64,000 bases of DNA, from assembly GCF_021390245.1 (NCBI RefSeq), contig NZ_JAJUXH010000027.1:30289-94288 (forward strand). The letters run 5' to 3'. Of this stretch, positions 25,128-33,718 are shown one piece after another. The position numbers and the translations under genes were made by a program. Source of the stretch: Dyadobacter sp. CY323 (GTDB lineage Bacteria; Bacteroidota; Bacteroidia; Cytophagales; Spirosomataceae). Under the pieces are notes generated by a model. That model saw nothing but the letters and a program-made list of their open reading frames with translations, was not told the DNA's origin and ran no database searches. The stretch's first letter is position 1; every line of letters begins with the position of its first letter.

Positions 25128-25742
25128 TTATTGAAAAAAAATCAGAAGAAGCGCAATGAAGCCTTTGCGAACATAGGTTGCGACCGACTCCGTGGCGATC
25201 TGGAGATACTTTTTTACTGTTTCACGCGACAAATTGAGGCGGGAAGCGATCTCATGGTATTTCAGGCGTTCATGACGGCTGAGAAGGTAAACCTTCTGCT
25301 GCTGGGGCGGCAACAGATCGATGGCCTCGTCGATAAGGGTATAATAATCAGCTTCGTGTTCCTGATCGTACACCGATATGTTCTCCACAGCCACCCAGTC
25401 CGGCTCCTGCTCGCTCAGTAAAATTCCAACTGTTTTTTTGAGATAATTGATCGCGTAATTCCTGGATAGTATAAACAGGTAGGCCCTGAAATCGCGCACT
25501 TCCGCCAGCTCTTCCCGCTTCATCCAGACTTTAAGAAAAACATCCTGGACGATTTCCTCGGTCAGTTCCTGGGACCTGGTAATGCGCAGAATATGCTTTC
25601 CAAGCAGATCACTGTAGTTATGAAAAATGGCACGGAAAGCTCTCTCATCACCTCTGGCGAGGCCATATAACAATTCTTGTTCACCGTGTAGCGGCAAATG
25701 TCTCATGAAATTAATTGTCAAGGAGCACTGTGTGTGCAACAT
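25128..25742 (-). CDS. ECF RNA polymerase sigma-70 factor (locus 3)
   Basis: ECF sigma factor of about 192-204 residues. The ATG at 25742 gives 204, while MRHLPLHG (25706) is an equally good start. Region 2 is visible (FRAIFHNYSDLLGKHILRI, TEEIVQDVFLKVWMKREEL, AYLFILSRNYAINYLKK) and region 4 (LPPQQQKVYLLSRHERLKYHEIA, SRETVKKYLQIATESV). It ends in a short hydrophobic tail (GFIALLLIFFQ), as does the locus 1 sigma factor. It is first in the run sigma, fecR, susC, susD, esterase and is expected to control it. Confidence 0.93.
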   Translation of the reverse strand: MLHTQCSLTINFMRHLPLHGEQELLYGLARGDERAFRAIFHNYSDLLGKHILRITRSQELTEEIVQDVFLKVWMKREELAEVRDFRAYLFILSRNYAINYLKKTVGILLSEQEPDWVAVENISVYDQEHEADYYTLIDEAIDLLPPQQQKVYLLSRHERLKYHEIASRLNLSRETVKKYLQIATESVATYVRKGFIALLLIFFQ

Positions 25743-25795
25743 AACACAACTTCACTACATAAACAAATTAATAGCAAGGATCGCTACCGGCAACA

Positions 25796-26560
25796 TTAAG
25801 CAATCATTACTTTAATGCCTCTTTCCTCCAGACTCCGCACCATGTCTTTCGGAATTTTATTGTCGGTCACCACATATTGTACCTGGTCGATGTCGCAGAT
25901 CTTGCCAATCCCCCTTTTGCCAAACTTGGTATGGTCCGCCAGCACGGCCACCGATTGTGCCGTTTTTATCATTTTCTGATTGAGCCCGGCCTCGGTCAAA
26001 TTGCTGATGGAAAACCCGAAATCCAGGTCGATACCATCCACACCGATAAACAAAACGGCGCAGGAAATGTTTTCAAGAATGTACTCCGCGTACGACCCCG
26101 CGACTGACGAAGAATTTGGCCGGATCAGCCCGCCCAGCTGCAATACTTCCACATTTTTCCGGTTGCTCAGTTCCAGTGTCACCCGTACCGCGGGGGTGAT
26201 TACGGTGATGGTTTTTTCGGGACTTAGACAACGGGCCAGCTCGTAAACCGTCGTTCCCGACCCGATCATGATCGAATCGTTCTGTCCGATCAGGTCTAAT
26301 GCGGATTTTGCAATGCGTTGCTTTTCATCCGCATTGATAAACTCTTTTTCATTAATGGGCCGCTCGATGGCATATGGGTTGTTGATCGATCCGCCCCCGT
26401 GCGTCCGGAAAAGCAGATTTTTATCTTCCAGGATTTTCAGGTCCTTTCTGATCGTCACGCCGGATACCTGCATCAGGTCCGACAGTTCCGGAATGCTGAC
26501 GCTGCCGTTTTTTTTCAGTTCCTGCAGGATGAGCTGGTGTCTTTCAGTAATGTTCTTCAT
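25796..26560 (-). CDS. DeoR-family sugar-catabolism repressor
   Basis: 254-residue DNA-binding repressor. The N-terminal winged helix-turn-helix (about 6-58) has the DeoR signature with VSGVTIRKDLKILED and the following FRTHGG. The C-terminal DeoR sensor domain (about 75-230) carries MIGSGTTVYELARCL, AGSYAEYILENI and ADHTKFGKRG, the phospho-sugar-binding loops. It is divergent from the polyol permease operon, with a 211-base shared upstream region, so it most likely represses that operon until a phosphorylated intermediate binds. The actual effector is unknown. Confidence 0.93.
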   Translation of the reverse strand: MKNITERHQLILQELKKNGSVSIPELSDLMQVSGVTIRKDLKILEDKNLLFRTHGGGSINNPYAIERPINEKEFINADEKQRIAKSALDLIGQNDSIMIGSGTTVYELARCLSPEKTITVITPAVRVTLELSNRKNVEVLQLGGLIRPNSSSVAGSYAEYILENISCAVLFIGVDGIDLDFGFSISNLTEAGLNQKMIKTAQSVAVLADHTKFGKRGIGKICDIDQVQYVVTDNKIPKDMVRSLEERGIKVMIA

Positions 26561-26678
26561 AAAAAATACGGTGCCGTAATATCAGAACAAAGTAAGTAAA
26601 ATCTCCGACATGAAGCTTTCAAAATATTATAACGGAAATTTAATTTTCTTTAATAAGCTTTATTTTACTTTCTTTTTT

Positions 26679-26686
26679 TACATTTG
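26679..26686 (+). promoter_or_regulatory. Candidate -7 box for the polyol operon
   Basis: TACATTTG, a full match to TAnnTTTG, lies 86 bases before the permease ATG in the divergent region shared with the DeoR gene. No good -33 TTG is found 19-21 bases upstream (the stretch is T-rich), so dependence on an activator or a weak basal promoter is possible. Confidence 0.38.
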
Positions 26687-26771
26687 AATCGGTTAAATGA
26701 TGATGATTATTCATATTGTACCAAACTTCAACTTCATACCCGATTATTCCTGAACCCCTTAATTTCTTAAA

Positions 26772-28013
26772 ATGACTTCCTCTTTAGCAAAAGCAGGTAT
26801 GCCGCAAAACCTGGCCTGGGGCTACCTGGGTATCCTCATCTTCATGATGGGAGACGGCGTGGAACAAGGCTGGCTCAGCCCCTACCTGCTCGAACACGGC
26901 ATGAGCATTCAGCAATCCGCTTCACTTTTCACCGTTTACGGTGTTACCATCGCCATTTCCTCGTGGTTTTCGGGCGTACTTGCCGAAGGTTACGGGCCCA
27001 GAAAGGCAATGATGATCGGTATTGTGCTTTACATCATCGGCACCATCGGTTTTGTCGGGATCGGAATGCAAAACCTGAATTTCCCGGTCATGCTGCTCAC
27101 CTATGCGATCCGCGGATTTGGTTATCCTCTTTTTGCTTATTCGTTTCTTGTCTGGATCACGTACCGTACGCCGCAAAATCAGCTGGGCCGCGCGGTAGGC
27201 TGGTTTTGGTTTGTGTTTACAGGCGGGCTCAACGTACTCGGGGCCTACTATTCGAGTTGGGCGATCGACCACATTGGTTACCAGAATACTTTATGGAGCT
27301 CGATCTTCTGGGTATCCATCGGCGCATTTTTTGCTTTGGTACTCAATAAAGACCAGTTCCGCTCTGTCGCTAACGCCACCGGAAACACCACTACCAAGGC
27401 CCGTGAACTGCTCAAAGGTCTGACGATTGTGAAGGAAGAGCCCAAAGTGCTGATCGGCGGCATTGTGCGGATCATCAATACGACTGCGCAGTTTGCATTC
27501 CCGGTATTTCTGCCCATTTACCTGGCCGGACACGGATTTTCCACCAAAGAATGGCTGCAGATATGGGGTACCATTTTTACTAGTAACATCATTTTCAACC
27601 TCATGTTCGGCTTCGTTGGCGACCGGCTCGGCTGGCGTAACACCATTATGTGGTTCGGGGGAGTCGGCTGTGGACTGACTACGCTTTTATTCTATTACTC
27701 CCCGGTTTGGTTTGACGGAAGCTACTGGCTGGTGATGCTTTGCGGTGTACTTTGGGGTGGCTTGCTGGCGGGTTATGTGCCATTATCTGCATTGGTACCC
27801 TCTTTGGTAAAAGAAGAAAAAGGCGCCGCCATGGCCATTTTAAACTTGGGCGCCGGTTTACCCGTTTTCATCGGCCCCGCCATCGTCGGCGTCTTCATCG
27901 GCTCGATAGGCAGCGAAGGCGTAGTGTGGATACTTTCGATACTTTATTTCATCAGTGCGATTTTGACGAAGTTTATTACTTTGAAGGAAGATGAAAAGGC
28001 TGTTAGCTATTAG
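26772..28013 (+). CDS. MFS polyol permease (RbtT/DalT/CsbX type)
   Basis: 413-residue major facilitator, about 12 membrane segments. The N-terminal block (NLAWGYLGILIFMMGDGVEQ, in family alignments the polyol-permease opening), GFGYPLFAYSFLVWITY and the central FWVSIGAFFALVL match the ribitol/D-arabinitol permease subfamily rather than general sugar porters. It imports a polyol or related compound across the inner membrane. It heads an operon with two FGGY kinases and a 2-hydroxyacid dehydrogenase. The last codons (Ala-Val-Ser-Tyr-stop) lie inside the heptameric repeat that begins near 28000, so the repeat supplies the C-terminus. Confidence 0.9.
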   Translation: MTSSLAKAGMPQNLAWGYLGILIFMMGDGVEQGWLSPYLLEHGMSIQQSASLFTVYGVTIAISSWFSGVLAEGYGPRKAMMIGIVLYIIGTIGFVGIGMQNLNFPVMLLTYAIRGFGYPLFAYSFLVWITYRTPQNQLGRAVGWFWFVFTGGLNVLGAYYSSWAIDHIGYQNTLWSSIFWVSIGAFFALVLNKDQFRSVANATGNTTTKARELLKGLTIVKEEPKVLIGGIVRIINTTAQFAFPVFLPIYLAGHGFSTKEWLQIWGTIFTSNIIFNLMFGFVGDRLGWRNTIMWFGGVGCGLTTLLFYYSPVWFDGSYWLVMLCGVLWGGLLAGYVPLSALVPSLVKEEKGAAMAILNLGAGLPVFIGPAIVGVFIGSIGSEGVVWILSILYFISAILTKFITLKEDEKAVSY

Positions 28014-28199
28014 CCATTAGCTATTAGCCGTAAGCTAATAGCTATTAGCCGTAAGCTATTAGCTATTAGCTGTTAGCCATTAGCTGTTGGCTTTTGAGCA
28101 TTAGCCATTGAATGAGAATATCAAAAAAGCAATTCAAAATTTAATACATGCCTTAAAAAACAAAAGAGCTAAAAGCTAACAGCTAATAGCTAATAGCCA
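27999..28199. repeat. Heptameric TTAGCTA/TTAGCCA repeat with a long inverted repeat
   Basis: From about 27999 to 28110 the sequence is a degenerate tandem of a 7-base unit, TTAGCTA or TTAGCCA. Between 28164 and 28199 the same unit occurs inverted. A perfect 23-base inverted repeat links 28055-28077 with 28175-28197 across a 97-base loop. The element fills the whole gap between permease and dehydrogenase. In RNA it would form a long stem that could attenuate or stabilise the downstream operon genes. Confidence 0.8.
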
Positions 28200-28207
28200 A
28201 CCAACCC

Positions 28208-29212
28208 ATGAAAATCCTAATCACCGCTCCATACCATCAAAAAGCCCTCGACGCACTGCAAGTGCAGTTTGGGGAAGTAATTTACAAGCCCTGGAAATTG
28301 CAGGAACGGGCTTATAATCAGGAAGAATTGATTAACCTGCTAAAAGAATCTCAGGCCGAAGCGTTGATCACCGAACACGATGAAGTGACTTCCGAAGTGA
28401 TCGAGGCTTACCCGCATTTACAATTTATCGGGGTTTGTCGCGGCACACCTTCGAATGTCGCGATTGCTACCGCCACCGAAAAGGGGATTCCGGTATTCAA
28501 TACTCCTGCACGTAATGCGCAGGCTGTTGCCGAGATGTTTATCGCTAACCTGGTGAACCTCCTGCGGAATACACTACCTGCTGTACAATGGCTGGAAAGC
28601 GAAAACTGGGAAGCCGGTGCGCATACTTCTTATTTGCAGTTTAAAGGAAATGAGATTGCCGGCAAAACCATTGGTATGGTGGGTTTCGGGGCTGTGGGCC
28701 AGACGATTGCAAATTTGGTTAGACATTTCCCTGCGTCCATTCAATACTACGATCCGTTTTATACCACCAACGACGCGGGTTACAAGAAAGTGGAATTAGA
28801 GGAATTGTTTAAAACCAGTGACGTCGTTTCCATTCATTTACCGGTCAATAAAGAAACGGAACGGATGATCGGGAAAGATCTGATCTCATTAATGAAGCCA
28901 GATGCGATCTTCGTCAATACTGCCCGCGCCGTGGTTGTGGAACGGGAATCGCTTTTGTACGCCATTGAAAATAACCTGATCCGCGGTGCCATCCTGGATG
29001 TTTTTGACCATGAGCCGCCGGATGAAATTGATTATAAACTGATCCGCCATCCGCACGTACTCGCCACCCCGCACATTGCCGGAGCAACCTTCGAGGTAGA
29101 AGATCATCATGCCGACATTATGAACAACAACCTGCACAACTTTTATGTCAAAGGAGACAAGTCGATCCGGCAACTTGTGAATAAGGAAGCACTCAATATC
29201 AAATCTCACTAA
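28208..29212 (+). CDS. D-isomer-specific 2-hydroxyacid dehydrogenase
   Basis: 334-residue NAD-dependent oxidoreductase interconverting a 2-hydroxyacid and a 2-oxoacid. The Rossmann dinucleotide motif is GKTIGMVGFGAVGQ (about 152-165). Catalytic residues are visible as Arg in NTARAVVVE, Glu in FDHEPPD and His in TPHIAGAT. The N-terminal substrate domain (ILITAPYHQKALDAL, FIGVCRGTPSNVAI) is of the phosphoglycerate-dehydrogenase superfamily type, not lactate dehydrogenase. It is followed after 14 bases by the first FGGY kinase. Together they suggest oxidation and phosphorylation of an imported polyol-derived acid or sugar; the exact substrate is not known. Confidence 0.92.
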   Translation: MKILITAPYHQKALDALQVQFGEVIYKPWKLQERAYNQEELINLLKESQAEALITEHDEVTSEVIEAYPHLQFIGVCRGTPSNVAIATATEKGIPVFNTPARNAQAVAEMFIANLVNLLRNTLPAVQWLESENWEAGAHTSYLQFKGNEIAGKTIGMVGFGAVGQTIANLVRHFPASIQYYDPFYTTNDAGYKKVELEELFKTSDVVSIHLPVNKETERMIGKDLISLMKPDAIFVNTARAVVVERESLLYAIENNLIRGAILDVFDHEPPDEIDYKLIRHPHVLATPHIAGATFEVEDHHADIMNNNLHNFYVKGDKSIRQLVNKEALNIKSH

Positions 29213-29226
29213 TCCGTAACCAGAAC

Positions 29227-30672
29227 ATGACATCAGAAAATACTTACCTGATCGTGGATGTCGGGACGGGCAATGTGCGTGTGGCAATTGCTGCCTGTGA
29301 TGGGCGCATAATAGGCGTGGAAAGTGAAGACGCCAGGTATGAAAAGGACGAGCATTATCCTGAATCCATTTACTTCTCGCCAGATGCATTGTGGCAGCAA
29401 ATCATCGGTCTGACCAAAAAATTGCTGAACACAGCAGGAGAAATCACGATCGCCGCAGTTACGGCAACAAGCCAGCGGGAAGGAATTGTAGTTGTGGACA
29501 AATCGGGTAATTCAATTATCGGAATGCCGAATATCGACCATCGCGGCCGGGAATGGGAAGATATTATTTTGGATAAAAATGAAATGTACAGGCTCACGGG
29601 CCGCTACCCTACTTCTTTGTTTTCGGCATTAAAACTGGTGGGGTTACGGAACAAACGGCCTGCACTCTGGCAGGATATCGAAACCTTCCTGAGCATCAGC
29701 GACTGGGTTCAGTACAAATTCAGCGGGGTGGCCGGTTACGAGCATTCCCAGGCTTGCGAGACGCTTTTATATGATGTAGAAAAAGGAAACTGGTCGGAAT
29801 TTCTTTGCAGTACATTCGACCTGGATTATGCTTTATTTCCTCCATTGCATTCATGCGGGGCAATACTTGGTAAAATTTTACCGGAAGTGGCCAGTGAATT
29901 TGGCATTTCCGAGGAGGCACAAATCATCGTCGGGGGTTCCGATACGCAGCTCGCCATTATGAGCATGTGCCCGTCGGTGCAGGATATCGTGGTCGTTTCG
30001 GGTACAACCACACCTGTTATAAAAATCTCGGGTCAGTACATTTTAGACGAATCAGAAAGAACCTGGACGAGCCGCCACACGGATGAAAAAAGCTTTTTAC
30101 TGGAAGCCAATGCAGGGGTTACCGGACTGAATTACCAGCGGTTAAAAGAAGTTTTCTATCCCAATGAAGGCTACGAAATCATCGAACAAGAAGTATCCGC
30201 CATTACCGATGTGCAATGCGTTGCGGCGCTGGGATCGCTGCTGGCAGACGAAAAGTCGCCGTTGGTCCGGGGAGGTTTTTTATTCAACACTCCGGTTTCT
30301 CATCAATTGAAACGAGGGCATTTTGTATTTGCTACCCTGTGGGACATTGCGTGCAGCATTTTCGAAAATTACAAGAGTTTGTGTGATGTCACGCCGCACG
30401 AAGAAGACCACATCTGGGTTTGCGGCGGGGGCATTCAAAGCCGCGTTTTAAGGCAGTTTCTGGCAAATCTTTTGAATAAAAAAGTCATGATCCGGGACAA
30501 TTACCGCCAGGCTTCCGTGGTCGGCGGCGTATTCGTCTGCAACCAGGCATTAGGTGTCGAGAATGCGGTTCCCGGCGTGCTGGAAGTGGTTTATCCCGAA
30601 ACATCAGGCCAGCATGAGCTCTGGTATCAGCAATGGAAACAGGTGCGGGCCACGTTCAAATCGGCACTTTGA
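29227..30672 (+). CDS. FGGY-family carbohydrate kinase, LsrK-like
   Basis: 481-residue ATP-dependent sugar kinase of the FGGY fold. The phosphate-binding loop IVDVGTGNVRVAI starts the N-terminal domain. SQREGIVVVDKSGN, DHRGREW and ISDWVQYKFSG resemble the autoinducer-2 kinase (LsrK) branch (compare the SMREG and SDW segments of LsrK) more than xylulokinase or glycerol kinase. The C-terminal domain has VSGTTTPVI and WVCGGGIQSRVLRQFLANLL, where the adenosine loop lies. There is no LsrB/LsrR/LsrF context, so quorum-signal processing is not implied; a polyol-derived substrate is more likely. Its stop overlaps the next kinase start. Confidence 0.88.
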   Translation: MTSENTYLIVDVGTGNVRVAIAACDGRIIGVESEDARYEKDEHYPESIYFSPDALWQQIIGLTKKLLNTAGEITIAAVTATSQREGIVVVDKSGNSIIGMPNIDHRGREWEDIILDKNEMYRLTGRYPTSLFSALKLVGLRNKRPALWQDIETFLSISDWVQYKFSGVAGYEHSQACETLLYDVEKGNWSEFLCSTFDLDYALFPPLHSCGAILGKILPEVASEFGISEEAQIIVGGSDTQLAIMSMCPSVQDIVVVSGTTTPVIKISGQYILDESERTWTSRHTDEKSFLLEANAGVTGLNYQRLKEVFYPNEGYEIIEQEVSAITDVQCVAALGSLLADEKSPLVRGGFLFNTPVSHQLKRGHFVFATLWDIACSIFENYKSLCDVTPHEEDHIWVCGGGIQSRVLRQFLANLLNKKVMIRDNYRQASVVGGVFVCNQALGVENAVPGVLEVVYPETSGQHELWYQQWKQVRATFKSAL

Positions 30673-32126
30673 TGGATGCATATTTTATAGGTATTGATGT
30701 GGGCACCCAGGGTGTCAGGGTTTTGCTGACCGATGAGAAAGGTCGCGCAAAAGCCAGTGCGGAAAAGGTATTTCCACTCACCGCAAAATCCCGTGAGGAA
30801 CAGTCGCCGCAACATTGGTGGCAAGCCTGTGAATTGTGTTTACAGGAAATGATGGATGCTGTAAAGGCAGAACTGGATACGGATCTGATCCGCGCCGTTT
30901 CGGTAACTTCCACTTCGGGAACGGTGATTCCATTGGATGAAAACAACGATCCCATTCACAATGCGCTGATGTACAGTGATCCACGATCGGCGGATGAAGG
31001 AAAACTTTGCAGAGAAATTGCCGAAAAATTTCATCCGCACGGATATACCGGTTTCAATGCGTCGAGCGGCTTGTCCAAAATGGTCTGGTTTGTAAATCAC
31101 TTCCCTGAAAAAGCCAGCCGGATCAGAACCTGGATACACGCCACTGATTTTATCATAGGAAAATTGTGCGGGAATTTCGGGATAACCGATTTTACCAATG
31201 CATTAAAGTCAGGTTTTGATGTAAATGAGGCACGCTGGCCAGCTTACATTCATGAGCAACTGCCATTAAAAAAAGAGTGGCTGCAACAAGTTGTTCCATC
31301 GGGTACAGTAATTGGTAACATCATGCCTTCCCTCACTGGAAAGCTGGGCCTTCCGGAAATACAGGTGGTTGCCGGAATGACCGATGGATGCGCCTCGCAA
31401 GTGGCGTCGGGCGCGGTTTCTCCCGGGGACTGGAATACCACCATCGGTACTACTATGGTCGTAAAAGGAGTCACCACCCGCGAGATTAAAGATCCCCGCG
31501 GCAGGCTTTACAGTCACCGGCACCCGCAAGGATACTGGATGCCGGGCGGCGCGAGCAACACCGGAGCAGATTGGATCACAAACCGTTTTAAAGATCGTCT
31601 GGCGGAACTTAATGAGGCTGCCGCCAAACTGGTCCCGACCCCATTTACAGCCTACCCGCTGCTGCAAGCCGGAGAACGGTTCCCTTTTATCTCGGCAGAA
31701 GCCCGCGGTTTTGCGCCCGACGGACTTTCCGACGAGGAATTATTCACTGCAAACATGGAAGGTGTCGCGTACCTGGAACGTTATGCGTATGAGCTGATCG
31801 AAAACCTTTCGGGTGAGAAGGTGAATGCCGTGTTCACAGCGGGCGGTGGAAGCAACAGCGATACCTGGCTCACGATCCGTGCCAATGTGCTCAATCTCCC
31901 TATTTACAAGTGCGGGCAGGTGACCGGCGCAGCCGGTGCGGCGGTTGTTGCTGCCTCGGAGACGTATTACCAGACGCTGACGGACGCTGCGAAAGCGATG
32001 ACGCACATCGAGAAAAAGGTGGTTCCGACGGAGCAACTGGCAGACAAATATAAACTTGGTTATCAGAGATTTATTCAGGAATTAGGCGAAAGGAATTACA
32101 TTGAACAATCCGTTTCACCGCAATAG
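30672..32126 (+). CDS. FGGY-family carbohydrate kinase, D-ribulose-kinase-like
   Basis: 484 residues from ATG 30672, which overlaps the preceding stop as TGATG, indicating translational coupling. FGGY hallmarks: FIGIDVGTQGVRVLL (phosphate loop), SVTSTSGTVIPLDEN, NALMYSDPRS, VAGMTDGCASQVASG, NTTIGTTMVVKG and AVFTAGGGSNSDTWL. The TSGT and ALMY-DPR segments are those of the cyanobacterial/plant D-ribulose-kinase (SePSK/AtXK1) group. D-ribulose is a plausible substrate because the permease is of the ribitol type, though no ribitol dehydrogenase is present. Two distinct FGGY kinases side by side suggest two substrates or two steps. Confidence 0.88.
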   Translation: MDAYFIGIDVGTQGVRVLLTDEKGRAKASAEKVFPLTAKSREEQSPQHWWQACELCLQEMMDAVKAELDTDLIRAVSVTSTSGTVIPLDENNDPIHNALMYSDPRSADEGKLCREIAEKFHPHGYTGFNASSGLSKMVWFVNHFPEKASRIRTWIHATDFIIGKLCGNFGITDFTNALKSGFDVNEARWPAYIHEQLPLKKEWLQQVVPSGTVIGNIMPSLTGKLGLPEIQVVAGMTDGCASQVASGAVSPGDWNTTIGTTMVVKGVTTREIKDPRGRLYSHRHPQGYWMPGGASNTGADWITNRFKDRLAELNEAAAKLVPTPFTAYPLLQAGERFPFISAEARGFAPDGLSDEELFTANMEGVAYLERYAYELIENLSGEKVNAVFTAGGGSNSDTWLTIRANVLNLPIYKCGQVTGAAGAAVVAASETYYQTLTDAAKAMTHIEKKVVPTEQLADKYKLGYQRFIQELGERNYIEQSVSPQ

Positions 32127-32134
32127 AAATTAAC

Positions 32135-32731
32135 ATGCTTACAGTGTATTTGCTCCGTCACGGAGAAACTTTTTACAATGCCGACGGCAACCGTTACTGC
32201 GGCGCGACGGATGTTGGACTGACGGAAAAAGGAATCCGGCAGGCGCATTCGGCAGCTGCTTTATTGAAGGATTTGTCATTTGACGCCATTTACGCTTCCC
32301 CATTACAAAGGGCGCATATTACCGCCAAAATAGCGTCGGGAACCGATTCTGTAATCACTGACGACAGGCTGACCGAGGCAAGTTTCGGAAGTTGGGAAGG
32401 CAAAACCAGAGCGGAATTTGTATCCGAGGATCCCGGACTGTGGAACAGCTGGGCGGCAGCGCCCGATCATACGCGGGCAGGAGGCACCGGCGATACGGCG
32501 ATGGAAGTGGTGGAACGCGTCGATGATTTTTTTAACCAAAAACAAAAAGAACATCCGGACGGTACGATCCTCGTGGTAGCCCACAATGCTGTGAACCGTT
32601 TTTACATGGCGTGGAAACTGGGAATGCCATTGAAAAACTACCGGCAGCTGGTGCAGGAAAATTCTGCGATTACGCTGTTTCAGCTGGATGAAAATGCGGA
32701 ATTCAGTTTATTAAAGCTTAATGCAGGTTAA
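32135..32731 (+). CDS. Histidine phosphatase (phosphoglycerate-mutase-like) superfamily protein
   Basis: 198-residue cytoplasmic phosphatase-type protein. The catalytic RHG motif is LLRHGET (phospho-His), followed by GLTEKGIRQA, IYASPLQRAHITA (second Arg), SFGSWEGKTRAEF (acid/base Glu) and the second catalytic His in VVAHNAVNRF. The HN version replaces the usual HG, as in many CobC/GpmB-like phosphatases. It follows the second kinase by eight bases, so it probably acts on a phosphorylated intermediate or by-product of the operon. A specific substrate is not assignable. Confidence 0.88.
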   Translation: MLTVYLLRHGETFYNADGNRYCGATDVGLTEKGIRQAHSAAALLKDLSFDAIYASPLQRAHITAKIASGTDSVITDDRLTEASFGSWEGKTRAEFVSEDPGLWNSWAAAPDHTRAGGTGDTAMEVVERVDDFFNQKQKEHPDGTILVVAHNAVNRFYMAWKLGMPLKNYRQLVQENSAITLFQLDENAEFSLLKLNAG

Positions 32732-32752
32732 TTCAAAAAAGACAATTTCGAC

Positions 32753-33685
32753 ATGAAAAAAATAAATCTCTTTGCAGGCATTCTCTTCGTACTATCCGGC
32801 GCTGCCGGCTCTGTGAATGCTCAAAATGGCATGAATGTGCTGAAACTGAAATCGGCCAAAGACATGCTTGCGGTTTTTAAGTTTACCGGAAACGACAGGC
32901 TGCTGATCGCCGGGCACCGTGGCGGAATGGTGAAAGGCTTCCCCGAAAATTCCATCGCGACCTTCGAGAATACATTAAAACATACTCCCGCGTTTTTCGA
33001 AATAGATCCCCGGTTGACCAAAGACAGTGTGATGGTACTCATGCACGACGCCACCCTCGACCGCACCACCACCGGCAAAGGAAAACTCTCGGACTACACC
33101 TATGCCGAACTTAAAAATTTCCGGTTGAAAGATGCCGAAGGTAATGTGACAGACTTCTCCATTCCTACCCTTGCCGAAGTAATTGAATGGGCCCGGGGTA
33201 AAACCATCCTCAATCTCGACCACAAAGACGTCCCGCTGAAAATGACCGCGGCGCTCATACGCAGGCATCGTGCCGAAGCTTTTGTGATGAAAACCGTTCA
33301 TAGCCCGGAAGAGGCGCTTTTTTATCTGAAAGAAAACAAGAATAGTATGTTTTCTGCTTTTATTAAAAATAAACAAGAGTTCCACTCATACGAAAAAGCA
33401 GGCGTTCCATTTACGCAGCTCATTGCCTACATCGGCCCGCACGTGAAACCGGATAATCAGGAGTTATATACTCTGCTGAACAAAAAAGGGGCGATGTGCA
33501 TGATATCCTCTGCATCTTCTTATGACAAATTAAAAACCGCCGAAGAAAGAAAAGCAGCTTACAAGTCGATAGCGAAAGATGGGGCTTCCATCATCGAATC
33601 TGATTATCCGATCGAACTTGCGGAAGCGGTGGATGAATTCATAAAAAAAGACACCCCCAAGCAACGTTTTTTCGGTAAAAAATGA
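32753..33685 (+). CDS. Exported glycerophosphodiester phosphodiesterase
   Basis: 310 residues with a signal peptide ending near Ala23 (GSVNAQ). The GDPD TIM-barrel signature is clear: AGHRGG with catalytic His, FPENSIATFENTL with metal Glu, FFEIDPRLTKD (Glu and Asp) and LMHDATLDRTTTGKG with second His. It cleaves glycerophosphodiesters to glycerol-3-phosphate and an alcohol or polyol in the periplasm. It is the last gene of the polyol operon, 21 bases after the phosphatase, so it may release the polyol that the permease imports. That link is inference. Confidence 0.92.
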   Translation: MKKINLFAGILFVLSGAAGSVNAQNGMNVLKLKSAKDMLAVFKFTGNDRLLIAGHRGGMVKGFPENSIATFENTLKHTPAFFEIDPRLTKDSVMVLMHDATLDRTTTGKGKLSDYTYAELKNFRLKDAEGNVTDFSIPTLAEVIEWARGKTILNLDHKDVPLKMTAALIRRHRAEAFVMKTVHSPEEALFYLKENKNSMFSAFIKNKQEFHSYEKAGVPFTQLIAYIGPHVKPDNQELYTLLNKKGAMCMISSASSYDKLKTAEERKAAYKSIAKDGASIIESDYPIELAEAVDEFIKKDTPKQRFFGKK

Positions 33686-33718
33686 GGGGCTTATTCAACT
33701 AACCAACATAAAACCGGA

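Noticed and set aside
29227..30672. Autoinducer-2 (quorum-sensing) processing by the LsrK-like kinase
   Set aside because: No LsrR, LsrB, LsrF/G or ABC transporter genes nearby. The context is a polyol permease and DeoR regulator, so only fold-level similarity is claimed.
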